Below the pieces are notes generated by a model, which was not told where the DNA came from, did no database searches, and was given only the letters and a program-made list of their open reading frames with translations. From NCBI RefSeq assembly GCF_014647455.2, contig NZ_BMPF01000001.1, positions 496,001 to 560,000 on the forward strand: a DNA stretch of 64,000 bases. Direction: 5' to 3'. Both the position numbers and the translations under genes were made by a program. Position 1 is the stretch's first letter. Each line of letters starts with the position of its first letter. The stretch is from Halarchaeum grantii. Its GTDB lineage: Archaea; Halobacteriota; Halobacteria; Halobacteriales; Halobacteriaceae. Shown here in pieces: positions 52,842-62,236 of this stretch.

Positions 52842-53009
52842 ATGGCCACCGAACTCGAACGCACCTGTCCCGACTGCGACGACGAGCAGACGTTCTACCG
52901 CGCGGCGGCGACGAACCTCCATCTCGGACTGAAAACGAAGTGGTACTGCCCGGACTGCGGCTACGGCTTCGTCCGCGTGAACGGCGACATCGACAGCTCG
53001 ACGGCGTAA
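52842..53009 (+). CDS. Small zinc-ribbon protein
   Basis: A 55-residue protein with CPDCDDEQTF (residues about 9-18) and CPDCGYGFVRVNGDIDSSTA, two CxxC knuckles separated by about 23 residues, forming one zinc ribbon. A TTAAACAC element at 52812-52819 lies 23-30 bases before the start. Function unknown, haloarchaeal. Confidence 0.82.
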   Translation: MATELERTCPDCDDEQTFYRAAATNLHLGLKTKWYCPDCGYGFVRVNGDIDSSTA

Positions 53010-53023
53010 GGAGTCTCGGCCGG

Positions 53024-53407
53024 TTAGTCCCGGCTCGCGCGGCGGAAGAAGGAGACGGCGGCACCGAGCACCGCGATATTCTGGAGGAAAGACATGAGTT
53101 CGTCTTCGACGCCGTCCTCGACGTTCCAGAAGTCGTGCATCAGCGGCGTGACGCCGACGAAGAACGTGGCGATACTTCCCGCGGAGAGCTTCGGGCGCGT
53201 CCAGGAGGCGATGCCGAGGCTCCCGCCGAGCAGGAGAGCGCTCGCGGCCGGGACGAGTTTCGTCGCGGCGGGGACGCCCTTCGCGTCCGCGTAGGCGATT
53301 CGCCCATCGAGGTTCTTGAGGTTCAGTGCGGCGAGGACGGTGAGTCCGCCCGCGAAAAGCAGCCGCCCGAGTCGGGACGGCGCACCGGTCGCGTCTGTGT
53401 CTGCCAT
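53024..53407 (-). CDS. DoxX/DoxD-like membrane protein
   Basis: A 127-residue protein with four TM segments. GRLLFAGGLTVLAALNLKNL begins the DoxX-like region, and HDFWNVEDGVEDELMSFLQN, then IAVLGAAVSFF, are the end. Residues PLMHDFWN match the conserved middle block of DoxX-type proteins. Role is unproven, possibly respiratory or redox-linked. Confidence 0.82.
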   Translation of the reverse strand: MADTDATGAPSRLGRLLFAGGLTVLAALNLKNLDGRIAYADAKGVPAATKLVPAASALLLGGSLGIASWTRPKLSAGSIATFFVGVTPLMHDFWNVEDGVEDELMSFLQNIAVLGAAVSFFRRASRD

Positions 53408-53600
53408 CTTTCGGTGTAAACGGCGCGGGAAACAAGAGGGCGCCCTTCTCGGCGGCAGCCACCGCTTCCGACAATCCGTACACCGCATTCGGCGATACGA
53501 AATCCGTCGCTTCGAGGGACCAGCGTCGAATCGCCGGCGCGATGGCTGGTCGGGTAGCGACGCGGCTATCGGCGAGAGGCGGGTGAGTCGGGGCGGCCGG

Positions 53601-55268
53601 TCAGTATCGGCCGTCGAGCGGGTCGTCCCACGGGTCGCGCTCGACGACGCCGGGGTCGGCGCTCCCGACGGCGTGCGGGTCGCTCTCCGTGAGGTGGTCG
53701 TGGAGGTCGGGGATATCGTCGAGGGACGGCCCGCGCGTCTCCGTCGGCGGGCGCGGGTTCGGCCCGGCGTGTCCGCTCGCGCGCGCCGCGCGCTCGGCCC
53801 GGTCGTCGGCGTCCTCGGTTCGGGCGTCGTCGAGTTTCGCGTCGACGCGGTCGCGCGAGCGCTCGAAGCCGACGGCCGCGTAGTGCTCGCGCGCGGCCTC
53901 GAGATGCGTCTCGACGGCTCCCTCGGCGTCCTCGCGGGCGAGGAGCGCGAGCCGCTCGTGGCGCTGGCCGTCGAGGTGGTGGCGTATTTCGTCGAAACGC
54001 TCCTCGGGCGGGTCGAGCGCCGCGATCTCCTCGCGGCCCGTTTCGAGGATGCGGACGGCGGTCTCGTGGTCGCCGCGCGCCGAGGCGGCGTTCGACGCGA
54101 CGACGGTGCGACTGTAGAGCGGGTCCCACGGCGTGAGCGCGTCGTAGTCGTACTCCTCGGCGATCCCGCGGGCGCGCTCGAACGCCGCGACGGCGAGGGC
54201 GTGGTTCGTCGCGCTCCGGTGGCGGTGGCCGACGGCGCGAGCGCGCTCGTATCGCGCGTGCGCGATGAGCCACTCGACGCCGTCCTCGCGGGCGGCGACG
54301 AGCGCGCCGTCGTAGCAGAGCTCGTCCACGCGGGCGTCCGCGCGGCTCACCTCGCCCGTCCAGTAGCACGCGTTCGCGAGGACGTACGCGAACTCGGCGC
54401 GCGAGCGCCGACTCGCGGGCCCGCAGAGCGCGCGCCACGCCGCGCCGCGCTCGTGATAGGGCGCCTCGGAGGCGCGGTCCTTCAGGCGGGCGTACTCGCC
54501 GTCGGCGCGGCCGGCGCTCGCGACGTCCCGTGCGGCGTCGAGGCCGTCCTCGCGGGCGACGCCGGCGAGCCAGTACGCCTCGAAGCGGCCGTCGTCGCGG
54601 TGCGCGAGGCGCACGAGGTCGTAGCCCAGATCCCGGACGGGGGCGAGGCCGTGGACCGCGACGAGGTCGCCGAGCGCGTCGAGCGCGTCGACGTCGCCGA
54701 CCTCGGTCACGTCGTCGAGGCCGTCAGCGAGACGCTCGAATTCCTCGGCGGTGTGGACGGCGAGGCCGTTCCGGGCGCGGGCGGCGGCGCGAGTGAGCGC
54801 GTAGCGCCGGGCGTGCAGGTCGTCCGAGGCGTCGCCGTCGGCGCCCGCGAGCGCGTCGACGAGCGCGACGACCCCCTCGACGTCGAGCGCGGGCGCACAG
54901 GCGTGTACGGCGGCGACGGCGGAGCCGCGTGCGGTCGCGAGCGTGCGCGCCGCCGCGTCATTGCCACGGAGCGCGTCCGTGAGCGCGGTGCCGAGTGACG
55001 GGTCGAGGAGGGGGAGACGGTCGGTGCCGGCGTCGGTTGTGAGGCGGACGCGCGCGACGCCGACGCCGTCGGGGACGCGGACGGTGACGCGCTCGCCGTC
55101 GCGTTCGAGCGCCACGCCGTCGGGCGACGCGAGCGCGAGCGACCCGGGGAGGCGGACGTCGTAGCGTCGGTGGGCGTCGGGGCCGTCCTCGTGGTCGCCG
55201 GCGACGCGCGAGACGGTGCACTCGCGGTCGTCGGGGAGCGCGTGCGTCCAGCGGAATCGATGCGCCAT
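53601..55268 (-). CDS. Large haloarchaeal hypothetical protein with helical repeats
   Basis: A 555-residue, Ala/Arg/Asp-rich protein starting at ATG 55268 (MAHRFRW). An N-terminal beta-rich region (residues about 1-95) with RYDVRLPGSLALASPDGVAL is followed by about 350 residues of helix pairs with patterns such as ATNHALAVAAFERARGIAEE and NAASARGDHETAVRILETGR, resembling TPR repeats. A Pro/Asp-rich low-complexity C-terminal tail follows. No catalytic motif seen. It may be a scaffold. Confidence 0.72.
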   Translation of the reverse strand: MAHRFRWTHALPDDRECTVSRVAGDHEDGPDAHRRYDVRLPGSLALASPDGVALERDGERVTVRVPDGVGVARVRLTTDAGTDRLPLLDPSLGTALTDALRGNDAAARTLATARGSAVAAVHACAPALDVEGVVALVDALAGADGDASDDLHARRYALTRAAARARNGLAVHTAEEFERLADGLDDVTEVGDVDALDALGDLVAVHGLAPVRDLGYDLVRLAHRDDGRFEAYWLAGVAREDGLDAARDVASAGRADGEYARLKDRASEAPYHERGAAWRALCGPASRRSRAEFAYVLANACYWTGEVSRADARVDELCYDGALVAAREDGVEWLIAHARYERARAVGHRHRSATNHALAVAAFERARGIAEEYDYDALTPWDPLYSRTVVASNAASARGDHETAVRILETGREEIAALDPPEERFDEIRHHLDGQRHERLALLAREDAEGAVETHLEAAREHYAAVGFERSRDRVDAKLDDARTEDADDRAERAARASGHAGPNPRPPTETRGPSLDDIPDLHDHLTESDPHAVGSADPGVVERDPWDDPLDGRY

Positions 55269-55336
55269 TACCACCTCGAAGGCGGTGGAGGCGTTTCAGC
55301 GTGCGGGTTCGGTGCCGGTGCGCCCGTCGCGTGCGG

Positions 55337-56770
55337 CTACGCGTCCGAGTCGTCGTCGAGCGCGTGCCACGAGAGTCGGAGGTCGCGCGCGGCGCTCGTC
55401 TGGTCGATGCGTCGCGCCGCCGTCTTCTCGGGGGCGTTCGCGAGCGCGGCGTCGTCGTCGGCGGCGGCGCGCTCGAACGCCGCCGCGAGCTGGTCGAGTC
55501 CGCGCAGGCCCTCGGCTTCGGTGGGTTCGGTCATCAGCGCCTCCTCGACCGTCTCCGGCCACTTGGTGGTGGGCGGATGCACCGCGTAGTCGAGCATCCG
55601 CTTCGCGACGTCGGCGGCGTCCTGCTCGCCCGCGCTCGCCACGAATTCGTGGTGGAACGGCCCGTAGGGGACGTCGTAGGGGACCTGCTCGGCGAGGTAG
55701 TTCGCGTTCAACACCGCCTTCCCGGAGGCGTCGCGGAGCCCCGCGTCGCCGAGGCGGAGGAGGTAGGCGTAGGCCTTCACGAGCACCAGCCAGTTCCCCA
55801 ACTGTCCGTGGACCTTCCCGATGGAGTTCGCGGGCGTGACGCGCTCGTAGTCGCCGTCCTCACCCTCTCGGACCTGCGGGCTCGGGAGGAAGTCGGCGAG
55901 GTCCGCGGTGACGCCGACCGGGCCCGCGCCGGGGCCGCCGCCGCCGTGCGGCGTCGCGAACGTCTTGTGGACGTTGAAGTGCATCACGTCGAAGCCCATG
56001 TCGCCCGGTCGCGCGCGCCCGAGGAGCGCGTTCAGGTTCGCACCGTCGTAGTAGAGCAATCCCCCCGAATCGTGGACGACGTCCGCGACCGCCTCGATGT
56101 CGCGCTCGAAGAGCCCGAGCGTGTTCGGGTTCGTGAGCATCAGCGCCGCCGTCTCCTCGCCGACCGCCGCCTCGAGGGCGTCGAGGTCGACGCGGCCGTC
56201 CTCGCCCGAGGGGAGCGAGACGACGTCGTAGCCCGCCATCGCCGCCGTCGCGAAGTTCGTGCCGTGCGCGCTGTCCGGGACGACGACCTCGTGGCGCTGG
56301 CCTTCGCCGTTCGCCTCGTGGTAGGCCTTCGCGATCGCGATGCCGGCGAACTCGCCGGCGGCGCCCGCCGGCGGCTGGAGCGTCACCGCGTCCATCCCGC
56401 CGATCCGCGCGAGGGAGTCCTGCAGGGCGTGCAGAAGCGCGAGCGTCCCCTGCACGCTCTCGTCCGAGCGGTCCGGGTGGACGGCCGCGTCCGGGTGTGC
56501 GGCGACGTCCTCGGTGAAGCGCGGGTTGTACTTCATCGTGCAGGAGCCGAGCGGGTACGGGCCGGTGTCGACGCCGTAGTTCATCTGCGAGAGCCGGACG
56601 TAGTGCTCGGCGATCTCGGGCTCCGAGGGCGACGGCAGCGTCACCGAGTCGCGCGTCAGCTCCTCCGGGAGAGGCGTGTCCTCGACCGCGACGGTCGTCT
56701 CACCTTTCTCGGAGAGGAGTGGTTCGTGGGCGTCCTCGCCCGCGTAGCGGGCCTGGTCGTACTCGTCCAT
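55337..56770 (-). CDS. gcvPB: Glycine dehydrogenase (aminomethyl-transferring) subunit 2
   Basis: A 477-aa PLP subunit of the split P-protein, decarboxylating glycine and loading the aminomethyl group on lipoyl-GcvH. The PLP Lys is in FNVHKTFATPHGGGGPG (residues about 261-277). GPYPLGSCTMKYNPRFTEDV and VTLQPPAGAAGEFAGI are conserved. ATG overlaps the gcvPA stop by one base (TGATG). Confidence 0.96.
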   Translation of the reverse strand: MDEYDQARYAGEDAHEPLLSEKGETTVAVEDTPLPEELTRDSVTLPSPSEPEIAEHYVRLSQMNYGVDTGPYPLGSCTMKYNPRFTEDVAAHPDAAVHPDRSDESVQGTLALLHALQDSLARIGGMDAVTLQPPAGAAGEFAGIAIAKAYHEANGEGQRHEVVVPDSAHGTNFATAAMAGYDVVSLPSGEDGRVDLDALEAAVGEETAALMLTNPNTLGLFERDIEAVADVVHDSGGLLYYDGANLNALLGRARPGDMGFDVMHFNVHKTFATPHGGGGPGAGPVGVTADLADFLPSPQVREGEDGDYERVTPANSIGKVHGQLGNWLVLVKAYAYLLRLGDAGLRDASGKAVLNANYLAEQVPYDVPYGPFHHEFVASAGEQDAADVAKRMLDYAVHPPTTKWPETVEEALMTEPTEAEGLRGLDQLAAAFERAAADDDAALANAPEKTAARRIDQTSAARDLRLSWHALDDDSDA

Positions 56771-58089
56771 CACGCGGCCTCCTCGAAGGCGGCGACGAAC
56801 TCCTCGACGTGCGCGTCGTTCGCGTCCGTGACGCAGACCTGTACCTCGTGCCCGCCGACGACGTGGACCGCGAACCCCTCGGCTTCGAGGGCCTCCGCGA
56901 CGGCACCCGCAGGCTGGTCGGTGTGCGCGACGAACTCGCGGAAGTGGTGGCGGTCGTGGACGGGCGCGCGGACCCCGGTGATGGCGTCGAGTCGCGAGGC
57001 GAGGTCGCGCGGGAGCTCGACCATCCGCTCGGCGAGGTCCACCAGCCCGTCGGGGCCGAGCCACGCCGCGTGGATCGCCGCGCGGAGCGCGAGCCACGCC
57101 TGATTCGTGCAGATGTTGCTCGTCGCGCGCTCGCGGCGGATGTGCTGTTCGCGCGTCTGCAGGGTGAGCGTGTACGCGCGCTTGCCCGCCGCGTCCGTGC
57201 TCGCGCCGACGAGTCGCCCGGGCACCTGTCGGACGTAGGCCTCGCGGCACGCGAAGAGCCCGAGCCCCATCCCGTACGCGGTGCCGAGGCCGAGCACGCT
57301 CGCGTCCCCGACGACGACGTCCGCGCCGACGTCGGCGGGCCGCTGGAGGAGGGAGAGCGCGACTGGGTCGGAGCCGAGGCAGAAGAGCGCGTCGTGCTCG
57401 TGGGCGACGTCGGCTATTTCCGCGAGCGACGCCTCGATCGCCCCGCGCGTGGTCGGCGACTCCGCGTACACCAACACGGTGTCGTCGTCCACGAGCTCGC
57501 GGAGCGCGGGGACGTCGAGCGTCCCGTCGGCCATCGGCACCGACTCGACATCGAGGTCGGCGCCCGCAACGTAGTTGCGGAGGACGCTCTCGCGCTCCGC
57601 CCGGAGGCCGTCCGGGACGACGACGGTGTCGCCGGTCGTCTCGCGGACGCGCGCGGCGAGCAGCGCCGCCTCACCGAGCGCCGTCGCCGCGTCGTACATC
57701 GAGCAGTTCGCGACGCCGAGGCCGGTGAGCTCGACGAGGAGGGACTGGTACTCGAAGAGCGCCTGCAGGAAGCCCTGCGTGACCTCGGGTTGGTACTGCG
57801 TGTAGGAGGTGAGGAACTCCGAGCGCCCGGAGAGGTCGTCGACGACCGAGGGGACGTAGTGGGCGTAGTGGCCGCGTCCGAGGAACTCGGTCAGGTCGGC
57901 GTTGCGCGCGAGCGTCCCCTCCACCTCGCGGCGCGCCTCGCGCTCGGTGTGCTCGTCGATACCGAACGCGCCGTCGAACCAGACCGATTCGGGGATGTCG
58001 AAGAGGTCGTCGATGGAGTCCGCGCCGACGACGTCGAGCATCGCCTCGACGTCCGCGTCGGTGTGGGGGGCGTACGGCGTCCCGCTCAC
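56770..58089 (-). CDS. gcvPA: Glycine dehydrogenase (aminomethyl-transferring) subunit 1
   Basis: A 439-aa partner subunit starting with GTG 58089. [20 protein letters not shown] begins the typical P-protein fold. [20 protein letters not shown] and [20 protein letters not shown] (residues about 118-137) form the N-part. It lacks the PLP lysine motif, as expected for this half. It lies downstream of gcvT-gcvH, separated by a 284-bp spacer. Confidence 0.96.
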   Translation of the reverse strand: MSGTPYAPHTDADVEAMLDVVGADSIDDLFDIPESVWFDGAFGIDEHTEREARREVEGTLARNADLTEFLGRGHYAHYVPSVVDDLSGRSEFLTSYTQYQPEVTQGFLQALFEYQSLLVELTGLGVANCSMYDAATALGEAALLAARVRETTGDTVVVPDGLRAERESVLRNYVAGADLDVESVPMADGTLDVPALRELVDDDTVLVYAESPTTRGAIEASLAEIADVAHEHDALFCLGSDPVALSLLQRPADVGADVVVGDASVLGLGTAYGMGLGLFACREAYVRQVPGRLVGASTDAAGKRAYTLTLQTREQHIRRERATSNICTNQAWLALRAAIHAAWLGPDGLVDLAERMVELPRDLASRLDAITGVRAPVHDRHHFREFVAHTDQPAGAVAEALEAEGFAVHVVGGHEVQVCVTDANDAHVEEFVAAFEEAA

Positions 58090-58166
58090 GCGAATCCCCT
58101 CGAGGGTGAGCGTGGGTAAGCCGGACGCCGTTCGGCGCTACTCACGCGAATCCCTCTGTGAGTGAG
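58085..58166 (-). promoter_or_regulatory. Paired 14-bp repeats with hairpins at the gcvPA start
   Basis: CTCACGCGAATCCC occurs at 58085-58098 and 58141-58154, each followed on the plus strand by a GTGAG that can pair with its CTCAC. The downstream copy carries the GTG start of gcvPA within GTGAG, so its start codon can be in a hairpin. The other copy's GTG (58145) opens a 19-codon ORF. Confidence 0.5.
58086..58145 (-). CDS. Possible 19-codon leader ORF of gcvPA
   Basis: GTG at 58145 opens a frame ([19 protein letters not shown]) ending in a TGA (58088-58086) that overlaps the gcvPA GTG (58089) as GTGA. The same overlap geometry as the leader ORF before ade. Chance is possible. Confidence 0.3.
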   Translation of the reverse strand: MSSAERRPAYPRSPSRGFA

Positions 58167-58373
58167 TGGCGGTCAGCAAGTCGAGTCGCCGGGCGTCCGG
58201 CGGTCACGTCGAATCACTCCCCGTCGCCGCGTGCGTCCGCGGAAGCATGCCGGGGTCTGCGAGCGGGAGGACCAAGATACCCCCGGTCGCCCCGAAACGT
58301 CCGCGTCCGTGTGCGGACTCGCCGTCCTCACCGACGCGAGTTTAGCGCTGTGACACGCCGGCCGTGAGCGGGC

Positions 58374-58751
58374 TCACTCGGTCCGCTCGCGGTAGCCGTC
58401 GGGCGCCAGCAGGTCGTCGACGTCGCCCTCGGGCACGTCCTCGAGTTCGAGGAGCCACCCGCCCGCGAACGGCTCGTCATTGACGAGTTCGGGCGCGTTC
58501 TCGAGGTCGTCGTTGACGGCGGCGACCGTGCCCGAGACGGGCGCGTAGAGGTCGCTGACGGCCTTGATCGACTCGACGACGCCGAACTGCTCGCCGGCCG
58601 TCACCGACTCGCCGACCACGGGGAGGTCCACGAAGACGACGTCACCGAGCTCGTCCTGCGCGAAGTCGGTGATGCCGACGCGGCCGTCGGCGGGGCGATA
58701 CCACTCGTGCGACTCGAGATAGTAGCAGTCGTCGGGTACGTCGAAGCTCAT
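58374..58751 (-). CDS. gcvH: Glycine cleavage system H protein
   Basis: A 125-aa lipoyl carrier. The lipoyl Lys is in [18 protein letters not shown] (Lys about 61). N-terminal [20 protein letters not shown] and [19 protein letters not shown] complete the fold. Its ATG overlaps the gcvT stop by 4 bp. It lies at the end of the gcvT-gcvH unit. Confidence 0.97.
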   Translation of the reverse strand: MSFDVPDDCYYLESHEWYRPADGRVGITDFAQDELGDVVFVDLPVVGESVTAGEQFGVVESIKAVSDLYAPVSGTVAAVNDDLENAPELVNDEPFAGGWLLELEDVPEGDVDDLLAPDGYRERTE

Positions 58752-59845
58752 CTGTCTATGAAGGGGGGTTCGGTGATAGTTGCGCGTTTCGCCTCGCCGC
58801 GAATGACGACGTAGACGGTCGTTCCGGGGTCCGCGTAGGCGGCGTCGAGGTAGCCGAGGCCGATGGGTTCGCCGCGCGTCGGACTCATCGTCCCGCTCGT
58901 CAGCTCGCCGATTCGGTCCGCCGCGTCGGCGTCCGCCGTAACGGCGTAGCCGTGTCGGGGGACGCCGCGCTCCTCGAGGACGAGGCCAGTGAAGCGCTCG
59001 GCGAGTTCGCCCGCCGCCTGCGCGACGAGGGCGTCGCGCCCGACGAACGCGTGGTCGAGGTCGACCGCGAAGCCGACGCCCGCCTCGAAGGGCGTTCGGG
59101 GGTTCTCCTCGTGGTGAAAGTCCTGCCCGGAGAGCAGGAACCCCATCTCCGTGCGGAGGGTGTCGCGCGCGCCGAGCCCGCAGGGGCGATAGGCCGGGAC
59201 GAAGGCGTCCCACAGCGTCGCGCCGTCGCCGGTCTCGAAGACGAGTTCGACGCCGTCCTCGCCCGTGTAGCCCGTCCGCGAGACGAGGCAGTCGACGCCC
59301 GCCACGGTCGCGTTCGCGGCCTCGAAGCGCCCGAGCGCCTCGACGTCGGCGGTCGTCTCGTCGGCGACAGCAGAGACGGCGTCGGGGCCCTGCACCGCGA
59401 GCATCCCGCGCTCGTCGCTCACGTTCTCCACGGCGGCGTCGAGCCCCCACGCGTCGCGGTGGTCGCGCCAGCGCGCGACGGCCTCGGCGTCGTGGCCGGC
59501 GTTCGGCACGAAGAGATAGGTCTCGCCGTCCGGGAGCAGGTAAACGAGCGTGTCGTCGACGATGACCCCCTCCTCGTCGGTCTGGAGGGCGTACTGGGCG
59601 TCGCCGGGGTCGAGGTGCGACGCGTCGTTCGTCGTCATGCGGGAGACGAGTTCGAGCGCCTCGGGACCCGACACCTCGACTTCGCCCATGTGCGAGACGT
59701 CGAAGACGCCGACGCCCTCGCGGACGGCCGCGTGCTCGTCGCGGATACCGTCGAACTCGACGGGCATCTCCCACCCGCCGAAGTCGGTGAACGTCGCGCC
59801 CGCCTCGGCGTGCCGGTCGTGCAGCGGCGTCGTCCGGGAGGCCAT
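58748..59845 (-). CDS. gcvT: Aminomethyltransferase (glycine cleavage T protein)
   Basis: A 365-residue folate-dependent enzyme transferring the methylene group from GcvH to tetrahydrofolate. [20 protein letters not shown] and [20 protein letters not shown] at the N-terminus, and [19 protein letters not shown] (residues about 168-186) with the conserved Tyr-Thr-Gly-Glu-Asp motif. The C-terminal small domain has VEPPF-like TITEPPF end. First gene of gcvT-gcvH. Confidence 0.96.
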   Translation of the reverse strand: MASRTTPLHDRHAEAGATFTDFGGWEMPVEFDGIRDEHAAVREGVGVFDVSHMGEVEVSGPEALELVSRMTTNDASHLDPGDAQYALQTDEEGVIVDDTLVYLLPDGETYLFVPNAGHDAEAVARWRDHRDAWGLDAAVENVSDERGMLAVQGPDAVSAVADETTADVEALGRFEAANATVAGVDCLVSRTGYTGEDGVELVFETGDGATLWDAFVPAYRPCGLGARDTLRTEMGFLLSGQDFHHEENPRTPFEAGVGFAVDLDHAFVGRDALVAQAAGELAERFTGLVLEERGVPRHGYAVTADADAADRIGELTSGTMSPTRGEPIGLGYLDAAYADPGTTVYVVIRGEAKRATITEPPFIDR

Positions 59846-59869
59846 ACGGAACGCGCGGACGCCGACGAC

Positions 59870-59877
59870 CTAACGCT
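59870..59877 (-). promoter_or_regulatory. Weak TATA-like element for gcvTH
   Basis: GCGTTAGG on the minus strand lies 25-32 bases before the gcvT ATG at 59845. It is only a partial TATA match. Confidence 0.3.
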
Positions 59878-59963
59878 TTCCCCGGACCGGGGGAGGGAGA
59901 GACGACAGTCGGCGCTGTACCCCCCGTTTCGGGACTACAAGCGCCGTTGAACCCTCGCGATAG

Positions 59964-59970
59964 CTTATAC
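59964..59970 (+). promoter_or_regulatory. Putative TATA box for the ArsR-like gene
   Basis: CTTATAC lies 30-36 bases before ATG 60000 and 24-30 before GTG 59994. The second distance would suit a leaderless transcript starting at the GTG, so either start is possible. Confidence 0.5.
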
Positions 59971-59999
59971 GCGATGGCGACGAACTGTCCCGTGTGAGC

Positions 60000-60716
60000 A
60001 TGAAGGAGCTGTTCCCGCTCAAGCCCGCGTCCGAGGGCGAGCGCGAACGCGACCCCAAACTCGTCGGAATCGGGGAGGCGGAGGCCGAGTCCGTGTTCGC
60101 GGCGCTCTCCTCGGGGACGGCGCGCGCCGTCCTCGACGCGCTCTACGAGGAGCCGCTGACGGCCTCGGACATCGCGGAGGAGGTGGACACGAGCCTCCAG
60201 AACGCCACCTATCACGTGAACAAGCTCCGGGACGCCGGCCTCGTCGACGTCTCGGAGACGTGGTACTCCGCGCAGGGCCGCGAGATGAAGGTGTACGCGC
60301 CGACGAACGGCCCGCTCGTCGTCTACGCCGGCGCGCGCGAGGGCGAGGCGGACGAACCGCTGTCGGCGGCGCTCGCGAAACTCTTCGGCGCGGTGGGCGT
60401 CGTCGCGCTCCTCGGCGCGCTCGTGAACGGCCTCGCCGGGGTCCTCGCGTCGACCACGAGCGGGCCGGGAATCGGGGGCGACGCCGGGGCGGGCGGTGGG
60501 TACGCGGTCTCCACCGCCCGCGCCGAACCGGCGGGCGACCCGTCGCTCCTCGACGCGGCCGTCGCCGCCCTCCAAAGCGTCGCCGACGCGGCCCTCGCGC
60601 TGCTCGGCTCGCCGGGCGGCGTGACGTTCCTCGTCGGGACGCTCGTCCTCCTCGCGCTGTTCGCGCGCTGGTACGCCGCCGCGTATCGCGGCGGGCGCGT
60701 CCGCGTCACGCGCTGA
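60000..60716 (+). CDS. Membrane-anchored ArsR-like winged-helix regulator
   Basis: A 238-residue protein. N-terminal winged helix ([56 protein letters not shown], residues about 28-83) is of the ArsR/GntR-like haloarchaeal type. The C-terminal half has two TM segments ([40 protein letters not shown]) separated by a Gly/Ala-rich loop, so the DNA-binding domain may be tethered to the membrane. ATG 60000 was chosen by homology pattern (KELFPLKP). Confidence 0.85.
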   Translation: MKELFPLKPASEGERERDPKLVGIGEAEAESVFAALSSGTARAVLDALYEEPLTASDIAEEVDTSLQNATYHVNKLRDAGLVDVSETWYSAQGREMKVYAPTNGPLVVYAGAREGEADEPLSAALAKLFGAVGVVALLGALVNGLAGVLASTTSGPGIGGDAGAGGGYAVSTARAEPAGDPSLLDAAVAALQSVADAALALLGSPGGVTFLVGTLVLLALFARWYAAAYRGGRVRVTR

Positions 60717-60760
60717 CCGGTGGCGGCCGTCGTCGGCGGGGCTCGGCCGATTCGCCACGG

Positions 60761-60767
60761 CTTTACC
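60761..60767 (+). promoter_or_regulatory. Putative TATA box for the NYN gene
   Basis: CTTTACC lies 22-28 bases before the ATG at 60789, the usual leaderless distance. Confidence 0.45.
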
Positions 60768-60788
60768 CGGCCACCCCCCACGGATGGT

Positions 60789-61247
60789 ATGGAACGGCTC
60801 CGTGACGCCCTCGCGGGCGGCGACGACCCCGGGGTCGCGCTCTTCGTGGACGGCCCGAACGTCCTCCGCGACGAGTTCGACGTCGACCTCGACGACGTGC
60901 TCGCGGCCGCACGCGAGGAGGGCCGCCTCGTCGTCTCGCGACTCTACCTCGACGAGCACGCGACGCCCGGCCTCATTCAGGCGGGCGAGGCACGCGGCTA
61001 CGACGTGCGGGTGACGAGCGGCGACGTGGACGTGAAGCTCGCGGTGGACGCGACCGAACTCGTGTTGAGCGAGCACGTCGACCTGCTCGCCGTCGCCTCC
61101 CGGGACACCGACTTCAAGCCCGTGCTGGAGAAGGCCGCGGAGAACGGCGTCGCGACGCTCGCCATCGCGCCCGGCGAGCACGGCCGCTCGGACGCCCTTC
61201 GGAACGCCGCCGACGACGCGCTCGTCCTCGCGGACCCCGAGGAGTAG
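60789..61247 (+). CDS. NYN-domain (PIN-like) nuclease family protein
   Basis: A 152-residue protein of the TIGR00288 type. [20 protein letters not shown] (residues about 19-38) provides the first acidic residue with the GPN motif. [13 protein letters not shown] (about 80-92) and [20 protein letters not shown] (about 101-120) provide the other Asp residues of the PIN-like active site. Predicted RNA nuclease; targets unknown. In line with TatD-like and DUF2150 genes downstream. Confidence 0.88.
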   Translation: MERLRDALAGGDDPGVALFVDGPNVLRDEFDVDLDDVLAAAREEGRLVVSRLYLDEHATPGLIQAGEARGYDVRVTSGDVDVKLAVDATELVLSEHVDLLAVASRDTDFKPVLEKAAENGVATLAIAPGEHGRSDALRNAADDALVLADPEE

Positions 61248-61273
61248 CCGGGGCGCGACGGACGGAACGGTCC

Positions 61274-61280
61274 TTTTTCA
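61274..61280 (+). promoter_or_regulatory. Putative TATA box for the TatD-like gene
   Basis: TTTTTCA lies 25-31 bases before the ATG at 61305. Confidence 0.45.
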
Positions 61281-61304
61281 CGCCGGGCGCGCGTGGGGTC
61301 GAGT

Positions 61305-62150
61305 ATGCGCGACTTGGGCACGCCCGTACTGGACGACCACCTGCACCTCGACCCGCGCCACGCCCGTGGCATCGATGCGGTGACGGACTTCGCGCGCTCG
61401 GGCGGAACGCATCTGCTCGTCGTGAACAAGCCGTCGTGGCACCTCGGCGTCGAGGCCGACGTCGGCGAGGACTTCCGCGCGGTCTTCGAGGAGACGCTCG
61501 ACGTCGTCGCGGACGCGAGCGAGGAGTTGCGCGGGCGCGCGTGGCCCGTCCTCGGGGTGCATCCCGGACTCGTCTCCCGCCTCGTCGACGAGCGGGGCTT
61601 CGACGCCGACGAGGCGGCGGAGTTGATGTGCGCGGGCCTCGACGTCGCCGCCGAGTACGCCGCCGACGGCGAGGCGGTGGCGCTGAAGTCCGGCCGGCCG
61701 CATTACGACGTGAGCGAGGCGGTGTGGGACGCCTCGAATCGCGTCCTCCGGCACGCCCTCGAGCGCGCGGCCGAGACCGGCGTCGCGCTCCAGCTCCACA
61801 CGGAAGCCACCGAGGACCTCACGGACGTCGCGGCGTGGGCGGAGGACGCCGGAATCCCCCCGGAGCGCGTCGTGAAACACTACGCGAGCGGCGAGTGCGC
61901 GGGCGTGACGCCGTCGGTGATGTGCGAGAAAGACTACCTCGAGGACGCGGTCGCGTCGGACGCCCCGTTCCTGATGGAGACGGACTACGTGGACGACCCG
62001 GAGCGTCCCGGCGCGGTGATGGGCCCGAAGACCGTCCCGCGACGGGTGAACTGGCTCCTCGAGAACGGCCACGAGGCGGCGGTGGAGCGAGCGCACGTCG
62101 AGAGCCCCGACGCCGTCTACGGGATCGACACCGTCGGGACGCTCGAGTAG
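61305..62150 (+). CDS. TatD-like metal-dependent hydrolase
   Basis: A 281-residue TIM-barrel hydrolase. First metal motif LDDHLHLDPRHA (residues about 8-19; HLHLD), then VLGVHPGLVSRLVDERGF, LKSGRPHYDVSE, QLHTEATEDL (His), VVKHYASGE and LMETDYVDDPERPG (Asp). This archaeal form is diverged from true TatD DNases. Substrate unknown. It follows the NYN gene by 57 bp. Confidence 0.85.
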   Translation: MRDLGTPVLDDHLHLDPRHARGIDAVTDFARSGGTHLLVVNKPSWHLGVEADVGEDFRAVFEETLDVVADASEELRGRAWPVLGVHPGLVSRLVDERGFDADEAAELMCAGLDVAAEYAADGEAVALKSGRPHYDVSEAVWDASNRVLRHALERAAETGVALQLHTEATEDLTDVAAWAEDAGIPPERVVKHYASGECAGVTPSVMCEKDYLEDAVASDAPFLMETDYVDDPERPGAVMGPKTVPRRVNWLLENGHEAAVERAHVESPDAVYGIDTVGTLE

Positions 62151-62236
62151 CACGCCGATGAATCGGGGCGTGCGTGCGCCTCGCAGGCGCCGGCGGATAG
62201 GAAAGGCATTTGTCCCGCGCTCCGGTCGTATGGGGT

